This document shows, in pieces, positions 22,447 to 34,193 of a stretch of DNA of 64,000 nt. The notes under the pieces are model-generated. The model made no database searches, was not told the origin of the DNA, and saw nothing but the letters and a program-made list of their open reading frames with translations. The position numbers and the translations under genes were made by a program. The stretch spans positions 123,571,001-123,635,000 of the forward strand of contig CM032233.1 in assembly GCA_019009955.1 (NCBI GenBank), in the 5' to 3' direction. Source of the stretch: Riptortus pedestris. Lineage: Eukaryota > Arthropoda > Insecta > Hemiptera > Alydidae. How positions within the stretch are numbered: position 1 is the stretch's first letter; each line of letters starts with the position of its first letter.

Positions 22447-22611
22447 CAACTCAAAGCTAAAGGAGCTTCTTTTCTTCATAACTCCTGAACCAAATTAGCT
22501 AGAGTTTTCGTTCGCATACCATTTTAAAGAGGACAAAACCAGCATCATTTCGTCCACAGATACTATATATCTACCATTTTTACTTTCATAGATATTTTAA
22601 TCCGAAGTTTA

Positions 22612-22684
22612 AATAAATTCGAATATTTAAATAAATAAATTCGAATATTTAAATAAATTCCGATATTTAAATAAATTCGAATCA
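22612..22684. repeat. AAATAAATTCGAATATTT short tandem repeat
   Basis: Four imperfect copies of a unit built from TTCGAATATTTAAATAAA, one with TTCCGATATTT. Simple low-complexity repeat. Confidence 0.7.
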
Positions 22685-23191
22685 AAACTGTTTGTATCCT
22701 ACTTTAGCTACCATATACCGATTGTATCAGTTTTAGAAATTGGTGATGGTGCAAGAGTTGTTGAAATTATGGATAGAAATTGATTTTTCTGAGTGTACTT
22801 AACTTATTTTTGTAAAGCATTTGTAATAATTCTGAAATGTATTTTTTTTCTTTTATGTAAAATAACTGAAATAATTATGTATAGTATTTTATATTGATAA
22901 ATAAAACAATTCGTGGTACATTATTTTTTTTATCACTATTATTTTTGTCATTTCATTTTTTCATGTAAAATAGAACATAACTGTTACTTATTGATAAATA
23001 ACTAAAAATATTTTTAAAATAAGACTTCGTAAAAAAAATTTCTCAGCAATGCCAAAATTGAGCGATCAAAGCTAAAGGAGTTTTCATTTCTACCGGCAGT
23101 CCCCTGACTGCTTTTTTTTTTTTTTTTTTCGGATTCTGACAACTTGTTCACAAACGTCGTGGAAAATCGAATGGAAACTTACAACAACAAA

Positions 23192-23882
<691 letters not shown>

Positions 23883-23884
23883 AT

Positions 23885-24774
23885 GTAAGAACCTATCATC
23901 ATAACTACAGTTGTTTCGTCTGCCCGAGAAGACGCACATGACAGGTGCTTAAAAACCTAGGCTAATTACAGGTTAGGCATTCAAACCTTATCATCTCCTT
24001 AATACTTACAATTTTTAACAAGCTCACATTTTAAATTTAATTTCAACATTGAACATGTCTTAAGGTGTTTTTGATAGACTGCTTCTTTCTGACGGTAATT
24101 AATTAAAAATTAAGTTGAAAAAGTGTGGTTAAATACCTTTTTGGCGATTACGCCTTCAGGACGCTTCAGAACGAAAACACTTTACAAATTGAATTTCTAC
24201 AAGAATCTTTCATTAAAAATATACATTTTCATAAGGAATTCCATAGTTGGGTGCGCTGGAGAAGAACTGGAAGAGTTTAGAAAGTCGATTTCAGTACCAA
24301 AAGAAATTTCATTCTCCACAACTAAGACGAAACTATGTTTCAAAAGTTCTCAAAACCCTTCAAAAAGGGGTACCAGAGATTGAAACAGCCTTTTTATGCA
24401 GGGTGTCGTATATATGCGGACCACTATTGAAATATCTTGGAAACTGTTGGAGTGATTGCGAAATTCTAAAGAACCAAAGTTCTGGCTCACATCGAGATCT
24501 TTCAAATGCGTAATTTATTAATTCAAAAAGATATTTACTGTTAAGCGCTCGCACAATTCTCGGTGTTTACTCTTTACCTCACATTTTTAATTCGTTTTAG
24601 AAAAATAATCAAAAAATAACGAATTACGTGCCAAAACCAAGAAAAGAAGTTTTATTATTTTGTTATTTCAATAAGAATGAAATATAAAGATATTGCAATT
24701 GTGAGGTCTCTTCTGCCACTTACAGGTGATGTAAGAATGACTTAGACCAGAAAAAAGTTTCTTTATTATTTCAG
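23885..24774. other. Unclassified repeat-like sequence
   Basis: The first about 290 bp are the inverse of 17868-18150. The rest (24180-24560) holds several short overlapping open frames on both strands with no recognised motif; the phrase TGCAGGGTGTCGTATATATG occurs near 24397. Probably an old transposon. Confidence 0.35.
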
Positions 24775-25090
24775 TTTTCGAGGACTCTGGATAAATCAAA
24801 AGCCCTGATAAAAACTATAGTCTTATATTTTGGAATAACTAAAATAACGCTCTTCTCAAGCGGAGAATATACACACGGGGCAAATAATATACACCATGTG
24901 CAAGGGATTTTATCACAAGCAGTATAAAGCACTCAGAAAACACAAGGCCTGAAGTTTTCACAACTACACTTCTCAACACGGCATTTATAACCCCAGTTGA
25001 GTTTTTTTTCCCGGCCTTCTATAAAGTGAACGGGGCTACTGTCATATCCGGTGACTAGCACAAACCAATCCTCCAGCGAGTCATCGCTAT
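24775..25090 (-). repeat. Gypsy element 1, 3' LTR
   Basis: Pairs with 27080-27372. Shared blocks include TCTTATATTTTGGAATAACT, ACAACTACACTTCT, TTATAACCCCAGTTGAG and CTACTGTCATATC. It is about 20 bp longer than the 5' LTR. A purine tract on the minus strand (plus-strand CCACCTCCTCCC, about 25107-25118) lies just inside it, as expected for the polypurine tract. Confidence 0.8.
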
Positions 25091-25299
25091 AGCGAATGGT
25101 GGTATACCACCTCCTCCCAGTAGCTCAGTCGTGGAATCGAACAGTAGGATGAGTCCCCGACCCAGACGGGTTCGTCGCTCCCCTGTAGAATGTTGCGTGG
25201 CAGAGCCATTAGGAATTGGTGGAGTTGCCGCAGTAGGTAGTGCTGCGACAGGGGGACTGGAACAGGTGTCCTTGTCGTCGTGCAGCAGGTACGCCAGTT

Positions 25300-25851
25300 T
25301 CAGTCTGTCGATATCACCGTCCGGGGTCCTCCAGGCAGCTGGATCCTGACGGTATTGCAACTTCGTCCGAGCATTTCATGAGGGCCGGTGTAAGGTGGGG
25401 ACAAGGTACGATTGACGGTGTTGTCCCTCAGGAAGACATAGGAGCAGTTCTGCAGGTTACGTTGTACGAAAGATTTCCTTGTCGACTGCCTGTAAGCTAC
25501 TGGACGAAGCTGCTCCATATGCTCCCTAAGTTGGTTGGCAAAAGCTCCTTGCTCTGAGGCTCCCTGCTCGAACTCCTTCTTGGCAGTGGCAGCTGCATAG
25601 AGCTTGGGTGTGAGCCTCGCTTTCCCCGTCACCGGTGACCCACGGATCTCGGTATGCTGTACAACGGAATGGACGGGCTTCTTGATGTGGACTGTCGGTC
25701 GGGTGATGCTGGCGTACGTCTGAAGAAGGTCCATGTACCATTCGCCTCTAGGAACTGAGTAGATGGTTGGAACAGGAACATCGTCTGGTTTCCCCTGGGT
25801 CGTGAGGCCTTTAACTCGATCTACAAGTTGGTAGGTAGTCAGGTCCATCAT
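25300..25851 (-). pseudogene. Gypsy pol remnant: RT start fused to integrase end
   Basis: A single open frame of 183 residues. The first about 90 residues (TTYQLVDRVKGLTTQG, then HSVVQHTEIRGSPVTGK and LYAAATAKKEFE) match the spacer between protease and RT and the very start of RT in Gypsy elements. After KKEFEQG it switches to integrase C-terminal sequence (GAFANQLREHMEQLRPV, then NTVNRTLSPPYTGPHEML with the GPY module). The catalytic YxDD, RNase H and DDE regions are absent. The join keeps the frame open, unlike the broken gag upstream. Confidence 0.75.
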
Positions 25852-26060
25852 AATGGTAAAGGAGGTCTGCTCCTATAATTGGCTGTCCGACTTCGGCTAA
25901 GATGAATCGCCAGTTCAGCTTCCTTCGTAGGCCCAAGTCTAACGCGAAGACCTGGTCTCCTAAGGTGGAGATGGGTGTTCCGTTAGCAGCGAATAACACG
26001 AAGTCGCTTTCCAAAGCTTGCTTCGTACTCTTCCTGGGGATGACGGACACAGCTGTACCG
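25811..26060 (-). pseudogene. Gypsy element 1 aspartic protease
   Basis: The minus strand reads LFDTGTAVSVIPR with the catalytic DTG, then FVLFAANGTPISTLGDQ and the C-terminal FILAEVGQPIIGADLL, in which (I/V)IGADLL is the conserved second hydrophobic-Gly motif. This is the retropepsin that would cut Gag-Pol. A stop lies just before LFDTG, so it is not expressed as part of an intact polyprotein. Confidence 0.75.
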
Positions 26061-26155
26061 GTGTCGAACAGTTATCGGAGTCGGGATCTACAGTAAGTGC
26101 CAATAGGTGGCGTTGGGGTTCTTAGCGGCGGGTTCCGCCTCTGCCGTCACTGTGC

Positions 26156-26338
26156 CTAGTTTCTTTGTGACTTAGGCGAGTTGGCTGGCTTCCAATCGCA
26201 GGGTGCCCTACATTTGTTTGCCCGGTGACCAAATCCGTCGTGGTAGAAACAAAAGCGGCGATTTCTGCTTTTGCTGGGGCTGCTACTTCGGCGGCTGTTC
26301 TCCCTTGAAGCCTCTGACTTCCTGTCCCAGGTCTTCAA
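26156..26338 (-). pseudogene. Gag zinc-knuckle region, Gypsy element 1
   Basis: Contains CFYHDGFGHRANKCRAPC, a CCHC-like knuckle of the variant found in arthropod Gypsy Gag (C-x2-H-x4-5-x-C-x3-C), preceded by a Ser/Arg-rich basic stretch. It would bind genomic RNA during packaging. Confidence 0.7.
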
Positions 26339-26429
26339 ATCCCGCTATCTGCAGCGTGAGTATATCTATGGCTGCTAGGAGTCTGTCCTCTCGATCTGTA
26401 TACCTGCTATGCCTCACAGATGCCACGTT

Positions 26430-26919
26430 CTAGGTCCTTGTATGGGTAAGCCCCGCGATCCTGTCGGCTATCTCACTCAGCTTAGCCAAATTGGAGTGAT
26501 CGGTTGACGCTAATGCTGCCTGCATGTCATCAGGTAAGGACCTCATCCATATCGACTTAAAAGGAGGTGCTCTGTTACTCCAGGTCCTCCTAAATCCCCA
26601 GCTCACTGAGAAACAGGCAAGGGCGCCTATCGCCTTGCCACTGGTCTTCCAATAGCTTCCGAACCTTTGCATTGTCTGATGGCCATAAAACTTCATAATC
26701 CGGGTCTTATTGCATTTGTAAGGGTTCTCTTCTTGGGGGGATCCTAACTAAATCTATGGCTTCCCTTATTGCACCTCTGCCAAGCTGGGCTACTGTTAGC
26801 ATGAGTTTCTTCAAAGAGCCGGTAATTTTATGCAAGGTAATAACCGCCTCTGCTTGTAAAAAGAAAACTAAAGGGTCTGTTCTACTGAAGGAGAGTAATT
26901 GAACCCTCACAGTTATCAT
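26430..26919 (-). pseudogene. Gypsy element 1 gag, frameshifted
   Basis: Two adjoining open frames together cover Gag. The N-terminal part contains DPLVFFLQAEAVITLHKIT (equivalent to the xPxLWFxQxExxFxxxxI motif) and VAQLGRGAIREAIDLV. The C-terminal part contains IWMRSLPDDMQAALASTD and LAKLSEIADRI (equivalent to LWLxRLPxxxQAILA…LDKLAExADxI). A frameshift separates them near 26700. Assignment to Gag is firm from motif order; expression is not expected. Confidence 0.75.
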
Positions 26920-27062
26920 TGTCCAAGACTCAACCTTCTGACGGACAAGGCAGGAGTATGAGGTTGGTCCCTTGGTTTTTCATCCTCCAAAGTTAGTAAA
27001 TCGAAAGTACTTGAGTGAGCCTTATCCAAAATAAGTGATTTTGTACTTATGTATTCTTTATT

Positions 27063-27079
27063 CACGTCGGGGTCACCAC
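27063..27079 (-). promoter_or_regulatory. Primer-binding site, Gypsy element 1
   Basis: Read on the minus strand immediately after the 5' LTR: TGGTGACCCCGACGTGAA. TGG start and position fit a tRNA primer site. The same site, slightly diverged, is at 44820-44837. Confidence 0.75.
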
Positions 27080-27372
27080 TTTCGATGACTCAGGCTAAAT
27101 AAAAAGTCCTTATAAAAACTTAAGGTCTTATATTTTGGAATAACTAAAATAACGTTCTTCTCAAGGGGAGAATATACACAGGATTTTAACACAAACAGTA
27201 TAAACTCACCCAAAAAACACATGGCCGGAAATTTTCTCAACTACACTTCTTAAAGCGCCACTTATAACCCCAGTTGAGGTTTTTTCCTCCGGATAGCGAA
27301 TGACCGACGACTTTGCCTACTGTCATATCAGGTAACCGATTCATAGCAATCCGCGAGTGAGTCTCCGCTACA
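27080..27372 (-). repeat. Gypsy element 1, 5' LTR
   Basis: Begins TGTAGCGGAGACTC on the minus strand and pairs with 24775-25090. The divergence between the two copies indicates an old insertion. Confidence 0.8.
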
Positions 27373-27374
27373 CA

Positions 27375-27654
27375 GTACACAATATCTAATTTTAAATGTA
27401 TGCTTACATTTCATAAAATATTTACATGACATCTTCAAAACTCTACCATTGATTACGAAACATAACTCAAATCTTCGTCCAAGACGTTAATCTATGAACT
27501 ATCTCTGACGAGGTGGAATGATGTTCCCTCTTCGTTGAAGGCGGAAGCATAGATATATAAAAAACACGTGAAATATTTTCCACTGATTTATTTTTCGTCA
27601 ACATGTTTCATGTTGTCTATGACGCCTCATCAGGAGTACTACACATACTGTAAA
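27375..27654. other. Unclassified spacer
   Basis: 280 bp between Gypsy and HINE elements. Contains GACGCCTCATCAGGAGTACT near 27620, possibly part of another old repeat. Nothing assignable. Confidence 0.3.
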
Positions 27655-27838
27655 AAGTCCGTCACGCAGGGTAGATATTAAGAATTTTCTCCCCCCCTCC
27701 ACCTGGTCCGATTTCAGCCGTTAATGAACTTGATCTGTCTTTTTGTATAAAACGATTATAAGGTATATCAAGTTTGGTAAAGATAAAACAAAAATGGCGA
27801 CCGCTAGAGCGGTAACAGACATATATATATATATATAT

Positions 27839-29084
27839 TGGGATGTTCGATAATTAATGTCGGTTTTTATTCATATTTTTCAAAATGAATTTATTGATAT
27901 TAACTACAACATTAATCAATGATATATTGACCATTTTGTTGGATTACCTTTTGCCATCTTTTGGTGAGTTGAAAAATTCCACATTCGAAGAAGCCTTGGT
28001 TTTTAGAAGCAAAGAACTGGCCCAACTCATTTTAAACCGCCTCATCAGAATCGAAAGTTTTACCATTGAAATGGTTTTGAACGGAGCGAAACAAATGGTA
28101 AAGGGCTATATGGAGCATGTGGCATCAGTTCCCAATTGAGCTCTGTTAATATTTGACGAGTTGTCAAAGAGGTGTGTGGTCTGGTGTTATGATGGAACAT
28201 CACGCCTTTGAGATTGGCCAGTTCAGGGCGTTTTTGCTTTATTTCTTCGTTCAGTTTCGATAGTTGACGACAGTAGACATTCGAATGAATTGTTTTGTTT
28301 CTTGGAAACAACTCAAAGTACACTATACCCTTATATTACCACAGAAAGCATAATCTTTTTTTGGTGAATATCGGCTTTGGATGTCGATTGTAGGGGCTCA
28401 TTTTGCATGGTCCATGATCTTCGGACTACGTTATCGTAAACAATCCATTTTTCATCACCCGTTATGATTCTTTTTAAAAATGGGTCCTTTTCGTTACGAT
28501 TCAGGAAAGAGTCGCATATGTTAATACGTTTGGTGAGGTGGATATCCTTTAATTCGTGAGGAACCCAAACATCCAGTTGGCTTACGTAACTAAGCTGTTG
28601 TAAGTGCAAGTAAACGGTTGAATTCGATATGTCGAGCTTCTGTGCTATCTCTCGAGTTGTCATACGCCGGTTGGTTTCCATTAACGCCTTTAATTTGTCA
28701 TCAGTAGTGGTTGGACGACCAGTATGTGGTGCATCTACACATTAAAATTTCCAGAGCGAAAGCGAGCAAACCAACGCTGACACTGGCGATCAGTAAGACA
28801 GTCCTCACCATAAACTTCACATAATTGCTTCCGTGCTTTAGCGCATTTTTGCCCTTTCGGAAGTAAAACAATAAAATATGCCGATATTGCTCTCTTTGAT
28901 TGTCCATTTTCAACTAAAGTTTTAGCCAACTTGTCTACTAATCAGACTCAGTTATTTACTGGACATAGTCCAAAATCTAATCTTTAAAATAGTATATTAT
29001 AATCAAAACCACGCAATCAATACTGCCTGAAATATGCATTTCAAACAATCTTATCAGAAAAAAACGACATTAATTATCGAACCA

Positions 29085-29087
<3 letters not shown>
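27839..29087 (-). mobile_element. mariner-like element inserted in (TA)n
   Basis: About 1.25 kb with inverted ends of about 28 bp that share GTTCGATAATTAATGTCG (left from 27839, right to 29087), flanked by TA on both sides. It encodes a decayed mariner transposase on the minus strand. Length and structure are typical of the family (about 1.3 kb, one ORF, TA target). Confidence 0.85.
27870..28929 (-). pseudogene. mariner transposase, broken
   Basis: Fragments in order: N-terminal HTH region (YGEDCLTDRQCQRWFARFRS), second HTH (MTTREIAQKLDISNSTVYLH), WVPHELKDIHLTKR linker, catalytic start TGDEKWIVYDN holding the first Asp, then HHNTRPHTS and APYSPLPF, and a C-terminal FASKNQGFFECGIFQL. In mariner the second and third acidic residues sit in H(Q)DNARPH and YSPDLAPSD. 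Here both are lost (HHNTRPH, YSPLPF). Several frameshifts are present. Catalytically dead. Subfamily not assigned. Confidence 0.85.
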
Positions 29088-29157
<70 letters not shown>

Positions 29158-29557
29158 GTTTTGAACAGACCTCATTTTCGTCATCTCCTGGGTAGGATCG
29201 ATGGACATTTGAAGAAAAATTTCGAAAATCGCGTCATGAGTACGACCTCAATAGCTGATTTCCCTTAAGGAAAATCTGCTAAAAGATTTAACCTTACCAT
29301 CGAGGCGGTCACGTAGAGACTGACAAAAATGTGGACGTGCAACACCAGTCAGTTGATGACATCGTTACATTAAAATGATGGGCTGTGTAAAAATCGATTA
29401 CATAAAAAGGCTCGAGTTTTGAAAGATCTATTCCAGAAGAAGCTTAGTTACATCTACATTTATTGGTCTTTATTTAAATATTTAATAAATATGCCGTGTA
29501 AATTACCTCTCTGTCTTCTTGTTCACGACATATTGTTTGCTTTGAATACGGATATTT

Positions 29558-30428
29558 TTAGCAGATTTCCCGTAAGGGAAATCAGCTATTGAGGTCATAC
29601 TCATGACGCGATTTCAAAATTATATATATCTGTTAACGCTCTAGCGGTCGCAATTTATGTTTGATCGTTACGAAACTCGATATTTAACCGTTTTATATAA
29701 AAAGAAAGATCAAGTTCGTTAATGGCTAAAATCGGACCAGAAGGAGGGGGGGATTTTTGAAAATTCGAAATATCTCCGTTATTATGCACCGGATCGAAAA
29801 ATTGTATAGAATCAATCTCTATTGCACATTAAATTTACTATAAATATTGTAATATACATTTATTCTCTATCTTGAATATTAACCGAGATATTTGCATTTT
29901 TATTAAGTGCGTGGGACATGTGATCAGGTATTCGGGTTAGTTCGGCCGTTTCCGTAACTGTTCGGCTCTGGTGGAAGCTTCTTCTAACCTTTCTTGTCGC
30001 GTCACCTTGTACTTTGTGAGATTTATACAAATACGCTCTGTTCATCCGCCCCCTCCCTTCTTTAGTTCTTGGACTTCTAAAATTTGAGTTATTAAAATAT
30101 AAATTATTCTGATTCATGCAGTGCAAGATATAGTAAATAGTTTACAATAAAGTTATTGTTTTATATTCAGATGTTTATCACCATTTGCTTTTCTTGCCGG
30201 TGAAAAATATGTCTATCTATCTGTTCAGCTCTGAGTGGTTGGTAGACCTATGTGTTTACAATTCAGAAGCCGTTTCCGTTGGGACTTTATTAAAATTAAT
30301 TGAAAGATTTCTCATTACTGTTTGAATTTAGTCACAGTGGTGTCGTGTTACCAGTATGAGGATTTCTCTATTGTATACCTTCACATGGGAAATCTGCTTA
30401 GTTTACGCAGCCCCTGAGTGACGGACTT
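29558..30428 (-). mobile_element. HINE-like element, long-body copy
   Basis: Minus-strand copy with 3' terminus TTAGCAGATTTCCCG at 29558 and a very short TA core (29621-29630). The body carries an extra segment (CTATCTATCTGTTCAGC near 30212), then GGGAAATCTGCTTAGTTTAC and the 5' end GAGTGACGGACTT at 30428. The segment holding GTCCATCGATCC in the 3' arm is deleted. Confidence 0.8.
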
Positions 30429-30429
30429 T

Positions 30430-30660
30430 CTTTTTATCTTCCGCTTGGTTACGTTTTTTGTAATCTAAAATTTCCACCTCGTCAAAATTTAATTTATGTT
30501 TAAATGTCACAGATTGGACGGCGAAAGAGGATCTAATTTTTAAGTTATAGACATTTCTACAATGCTGTTTCAATATTTTCCTTAAGGTTTGCGACGATTC
30601 TCCTATATAAATTTGTCACAGGCAGGACAGTTATGAGACGACACGTTCCCTTGTAATTTG
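30430..30660 (-). pseudogene. Penelope-like GIY-YIG endonuclease fragment
   Basis: The minus strand reads SSHNCPACDKF, then after a frameshift YIGESSQTLRKILKQH and FKHKLNFDEVEILDYKK. This matches the C-terminal GIY-YIG endonuclease of Penelope-like retroelements: an upstream CxxCxKxY zinc motif, the YIG(Q/E)T…R…H signature, and a terminal F-D-VEILD block. The RT part is absent. It abuts the 5' terminus of the HINE at 30428, so the HINE may have landed in or beside it. Dead fragment. Confidence 0.65.
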
Positions 30661-31952
30661 TCTAGCAAAGTTGGACGGCTAAGTCCTTGCTAGGTGATGC
30701 AAGCAGGCAGGCTGTATTATTGGTGGTCGCCATGTGCGTGCTGCGACATTATCAGAAACTATATTATTGGTTCTCGTTTCTCAACTTTATGTCCAACAGG
30801 CAACATCGCCTGATCAAGTTCAAGGGAACGAGGTTCAACTTTGTCATGGAGTGAGTCCAAAAAATTGTTCAAATATCAACGTTGAGCGAATATTTGAACA
30901 AGTTATGCTTTCTTGTATTATATTTGCATATTTAAAATTACGTATTATGTTCTTCTAATTGGGCAATAATAAAGGAATTTTTTGGCTTGCTTTCCCCACC
31001 TGTGCAAGACATAAAATACCTCATAATTTAAAACGTCTTTATGATTCTTATTGAAATAATGAAATTACTTGTTTGCCATCCTGAACTCGGACTAAATCTT
31101 CTATATTCATAAATTTAAATAACGTTTCGGAACTGCAATCTTTTTACTAAAAAAAAATGTATTCTTTTCATTTTCTCGATAAAACCAATATTAATGAAAT
31201 ATGTGTTTTCACGTCGAAGTGGTCCCCTCCCCCTACTAGAAAATTTGAGCCTCTGCTGAACCTACTATAGTTGACTCACAAATATAAAATTCTATTGGGA
31301 TATTCCGCTTCGATTTCGAGTTATGATCTGACAGTCACACACAATATTCACTATTTATGCCATTGTTCTTAGAATATTCTGAATCGTGAAAAAAAATGTA
31401 TCCTCGCCGAATTTAAATAGAAATCAGGCAATCCTTCCACTTTTATTTCTATACGCTATCCAATCCTTTTTCCATTGATGAAGACCTTACCAATTTGTTA
31501 TTATTTTGGGCAAACATGTATACTAAATTTAATATTTTCTTAAATGTAAAATTAATTATATTACATTAAACATAAACATAATATACACTAATAAAGATAA
31601 AAATACATCTTTTAACTTTAGTTAACATAACATTTTATAAAATATCATTTTTAACATTCATAAAATAATACTATATATTATAACTATATTCTTATTCATT
31701 TAAAGTTAAATCAATAATAGCTATGACAAGAATAAGAATTATTGGGATACGTTTAAAAAAAAAAAATGATAATATTTGATCTACCTTTGAAGAACTAGCA
31801 TAATTACATTCATTCATTTCCGCTTAAATTCTTCTCACAACATAATATATAAAGATAGCAAGAAAGGAATTAAGGAACCTATTGTAAATTCTATCCATTG
31901 TTCTCCCATTCATATCATAAATTCAACAAATCTGCGTAAACAAATAATGAAA
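30660..31952. other. AT-rich stretch, no firm feature
   Basis: A 74-codon plus-strand frame (30734-30958) starts with a hydrophobic, signal-peptide-like stretch but has no other support. The rest is AT-rich with poly-A tracts. Confidence 0.35.
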
Positions 31953-32437
31953 AAGTCCATCACGCAGGGGCTGCGTAAACTAAGCAGATTTCCCACGTGA
32001 AGTTTCACAGTCGAGAAATCTGCCCAATAACAACTGTAGTGTAAGGGATCTCTAAACCTATTCACGAGGTACGAATAGTTTACGGAAACGGCCGCCAGAG
32101 CTCTCGGCGGAATGTCCCGAACATAGCCGACTCCTGCCCACCACGCACAGAATACAAATGCAAATATCTCGGTTAATATTCAAGATACAGAATAAATGTA
32201 TAGAACAATATTTATAGTAAATTTAATTTGCAAAAAGATTGATTCTATACAATTTTTACGATTTGATGAATAATAACGGAGATATTTTGAATTTTCAAAA
32301 ATCCCCCTCTAAACCCCCCCCTCTCACTGGTCCGATTTCAGCCATTAACGAACTTGATCTTCCTTTTTACATAAAACGATTAAATTCCGAGTTTGGTAAC
32401 GATCAAACAAAAATTGCGACCGCTAGAGCGTTAACAG

Positions 32438-32499
<62 letters not shown>

Positions 32500-32609
32500 T
32501 TGAACGGACCTCATTTTCGTCATCTCCTGGGTAGGATCGATGGACATTTGAAGAAATGTTTCGAAACTCGCGTCATGAGTACGACCTCAATAGCTGATTT
32601 CCCTTAAGG
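31953..32609 (+). mobile_element. HINE-like element, nearly complete
   Basis: 5' end AAGTCCATCACGCAGGGG at 31953 and subterminal GCAGATTTCCC. The body carries the GGAAACGGCCGCCAGAG variant. (TA)n core at about 32441-32493, and a 3' arm ending in TTTCCCTTAAGG, where it is cut in the middle of the palindrome and joined to a second, partial copy. Confidence 0.8.
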
Positions 32610-32690
32610 ATCTTCCTTTTTACATAAAACGATTAAATTCCCAGTTTGGTAACGATCAAACAAAAATTGCGACCGCTAGAGCGTTAACAG

Positions 32691-32758
<68 letters not shown>

Positions 32759-34003
32759 GTAACCTCTGTCTGTACATTGAATTTTTTCGCGAAATTTCAC
32801 GATAACTTTTCGTTTCACATGTCATAGACACCATAACTGCATTTTGTTTCTTTCGTGTATGTTTGTTTGTTTGTTTGTTACCTTTTCACGCATAAACGGC
32901 TGAACCGAATTTCATGAAACTTGGTATGTATATTACTACTAACCCAACTTAGACTTTAGGCTATATTAATATCCTCTGAGACGAAGAGGAGTGGGGGTTA
33001 AAAGGGAAGCCAGAAATTAAAAATAGCGATATTTCGTTTCCTATTGGTTTTACGGCAAATATGAACATGACAAAAGTTGTTTATTTTGTTATTTAGAGTA
33101 ACTTTTGTTATATACTCTTTTTTAGGATTCCGAATTATAAACGAGATATACGCTAAAACCTATAGCGGAAGTGAACAATTTTATTTGGAACAAAAGACCC
33201 AACCGAAATAAATAAAACTCGGTATATGTATTAGCACTAACGCTTTCATTATAACAAGCCATACCAACATTTCTAGGGACGGGCAGGAGTGGGGGTTATG
33301 AGGGCAGCCAGAAATTAAAAATATCGATATTTCGTTTCCTATTGGGTTTTCGGCAAATATGAACATAACAAAAGTTGTTTATTTAGTTATTTAGCGTAAC
33401 TTTTGTTATATTCATTTCTGTCGTATAACAAAGTATAAACGAGATATACACGAAAAGCTAGAGCGGGGGCCAACAATTTTGTTGGGCACTAACTATTGAA
33501 CCGAACTTAAAAAAACTCGGAATGTGAATTAGCATTAATTCTTCCATGATTATAAGACATATTAAAATTTTTAGGTCCAAACGGGAGTGGGGTTATGAGG
33601 GAGGCCTGAAATGAAAAATTGTGATATTCCGATTCCAATTGGTTTTCTATAAAAACACAATCATTAGTCAGTCAACGATTGCGGCATTGCCGGGTACATT
33701 AGCTAGATCGTATATACAAAATACTTACATTATAGATGATATTTAATTATAATAAATGCTATCCATGATTATGATTTGAATTATTCACGGTGTGTCAAAC
33801 AGTGAAGAGGGAATGATTAGAGACTTATTTTCATTTATTCTTCAAACCTAAAATTTGTTTTCCATAAGTCGCCCAAGGGACCCTTACGGGGAAATGTGCT
33901 CCTAGACGGGAAGAGCAGTTCTACACATTGAAGCATTGCCAATAACAAAATAAAATCTTCCCGTCTCAAATGATTTCCCGAGCGAAGCCGGGTACCTTGG
34001 CTA

Positions 34004-34073
<70 letters not shown>

Positions 34074-34193
34074 GAACGGACCTCATTTTCGTCATCTCCT
34101 GGGTAGAATCGATGGACATTTGAAGAAATTTTTCGAAACTCGTGTCATGAGTACGACCTCAATAGCTGATTTCCCTTAAGGGAAATCTGCTAA
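32610..34193 (+). mobile_element. Tandem HINE-like half copy interrupted by Helitron
   Basis: From 32610 the sequence repeats the body end of the previous copy (ATCTTCCTTTTTACAT through GCGTTAACAGACAAATA). It then has a TA core (32694-32752), a Helitron insertion (about 32755-34004), more TA (to about 34068), the 3' arm, the palindrome and CTAA ending at 34193. Confidence 0.8.
32755..34004 (+). mobile_element. Non-autonomous Helitron inserted in (TA)n
   Basis: The 3' end is CCCGagcgaagCCGGG (short hairpin) then TACCTTGG and CTAG followed by T, the canonical Helitron hairpin-plus-CTRR terminus. The 5' end near 32755-32770 reads AACCTCTGTCTGTACATTG; the same start is present twice at 60.5-60.9 kb. 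The body has ACGGCTGAACCGAATTTCAT and three imperfect tandem units of about 300 bp (GAGTGGGGGTTA marks at about 32990, 33290 and 33582). An inner terminus-like GCCGGGTACATTAGCTAG ends at 33706. No Rep/helicase gene. Confidence 0.75.

Larger units (their letters stand above)
24775..27372 (-). mobile_element. Gypsy-type LTR retrotransposon, internally deleted
   Basis: A 2.6 kb minus-strand element with two diverged LTRs (about 24775-25090 and 27080-27372), a primer-binding site, gag, zinc knuckle, protease, and a fused RT-start/integrase-end remnant. Reverse transcriptase core, RNase H and integrase core are deleted, so it is non-autonomous. Stops and frameshifts interrupt gag. Confidence 0.85.
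27655..29282 (+). mobile_element. HINE-like element interrupted by mariner
   Basis: 5' end AAGTCCGTCACGCAGGG at 27655, with most of the body deleted (the jump to CCCCTCCACCTGGTCCG is immediate), and the TA core split by a mariner at 27839-29087. The core resumes, followed by (CA)n at 29145-29157, a 3' arm, the palindrome with one mismatch, and CTAA ending at 29282. Confidence 0.8.

Noticed and set aside
30734..30958. 74-codon ORF with a signal-peptide-like start
   Set aside because: No splice or homology support, and it lies in transposon debris beside a Penelope fragment.
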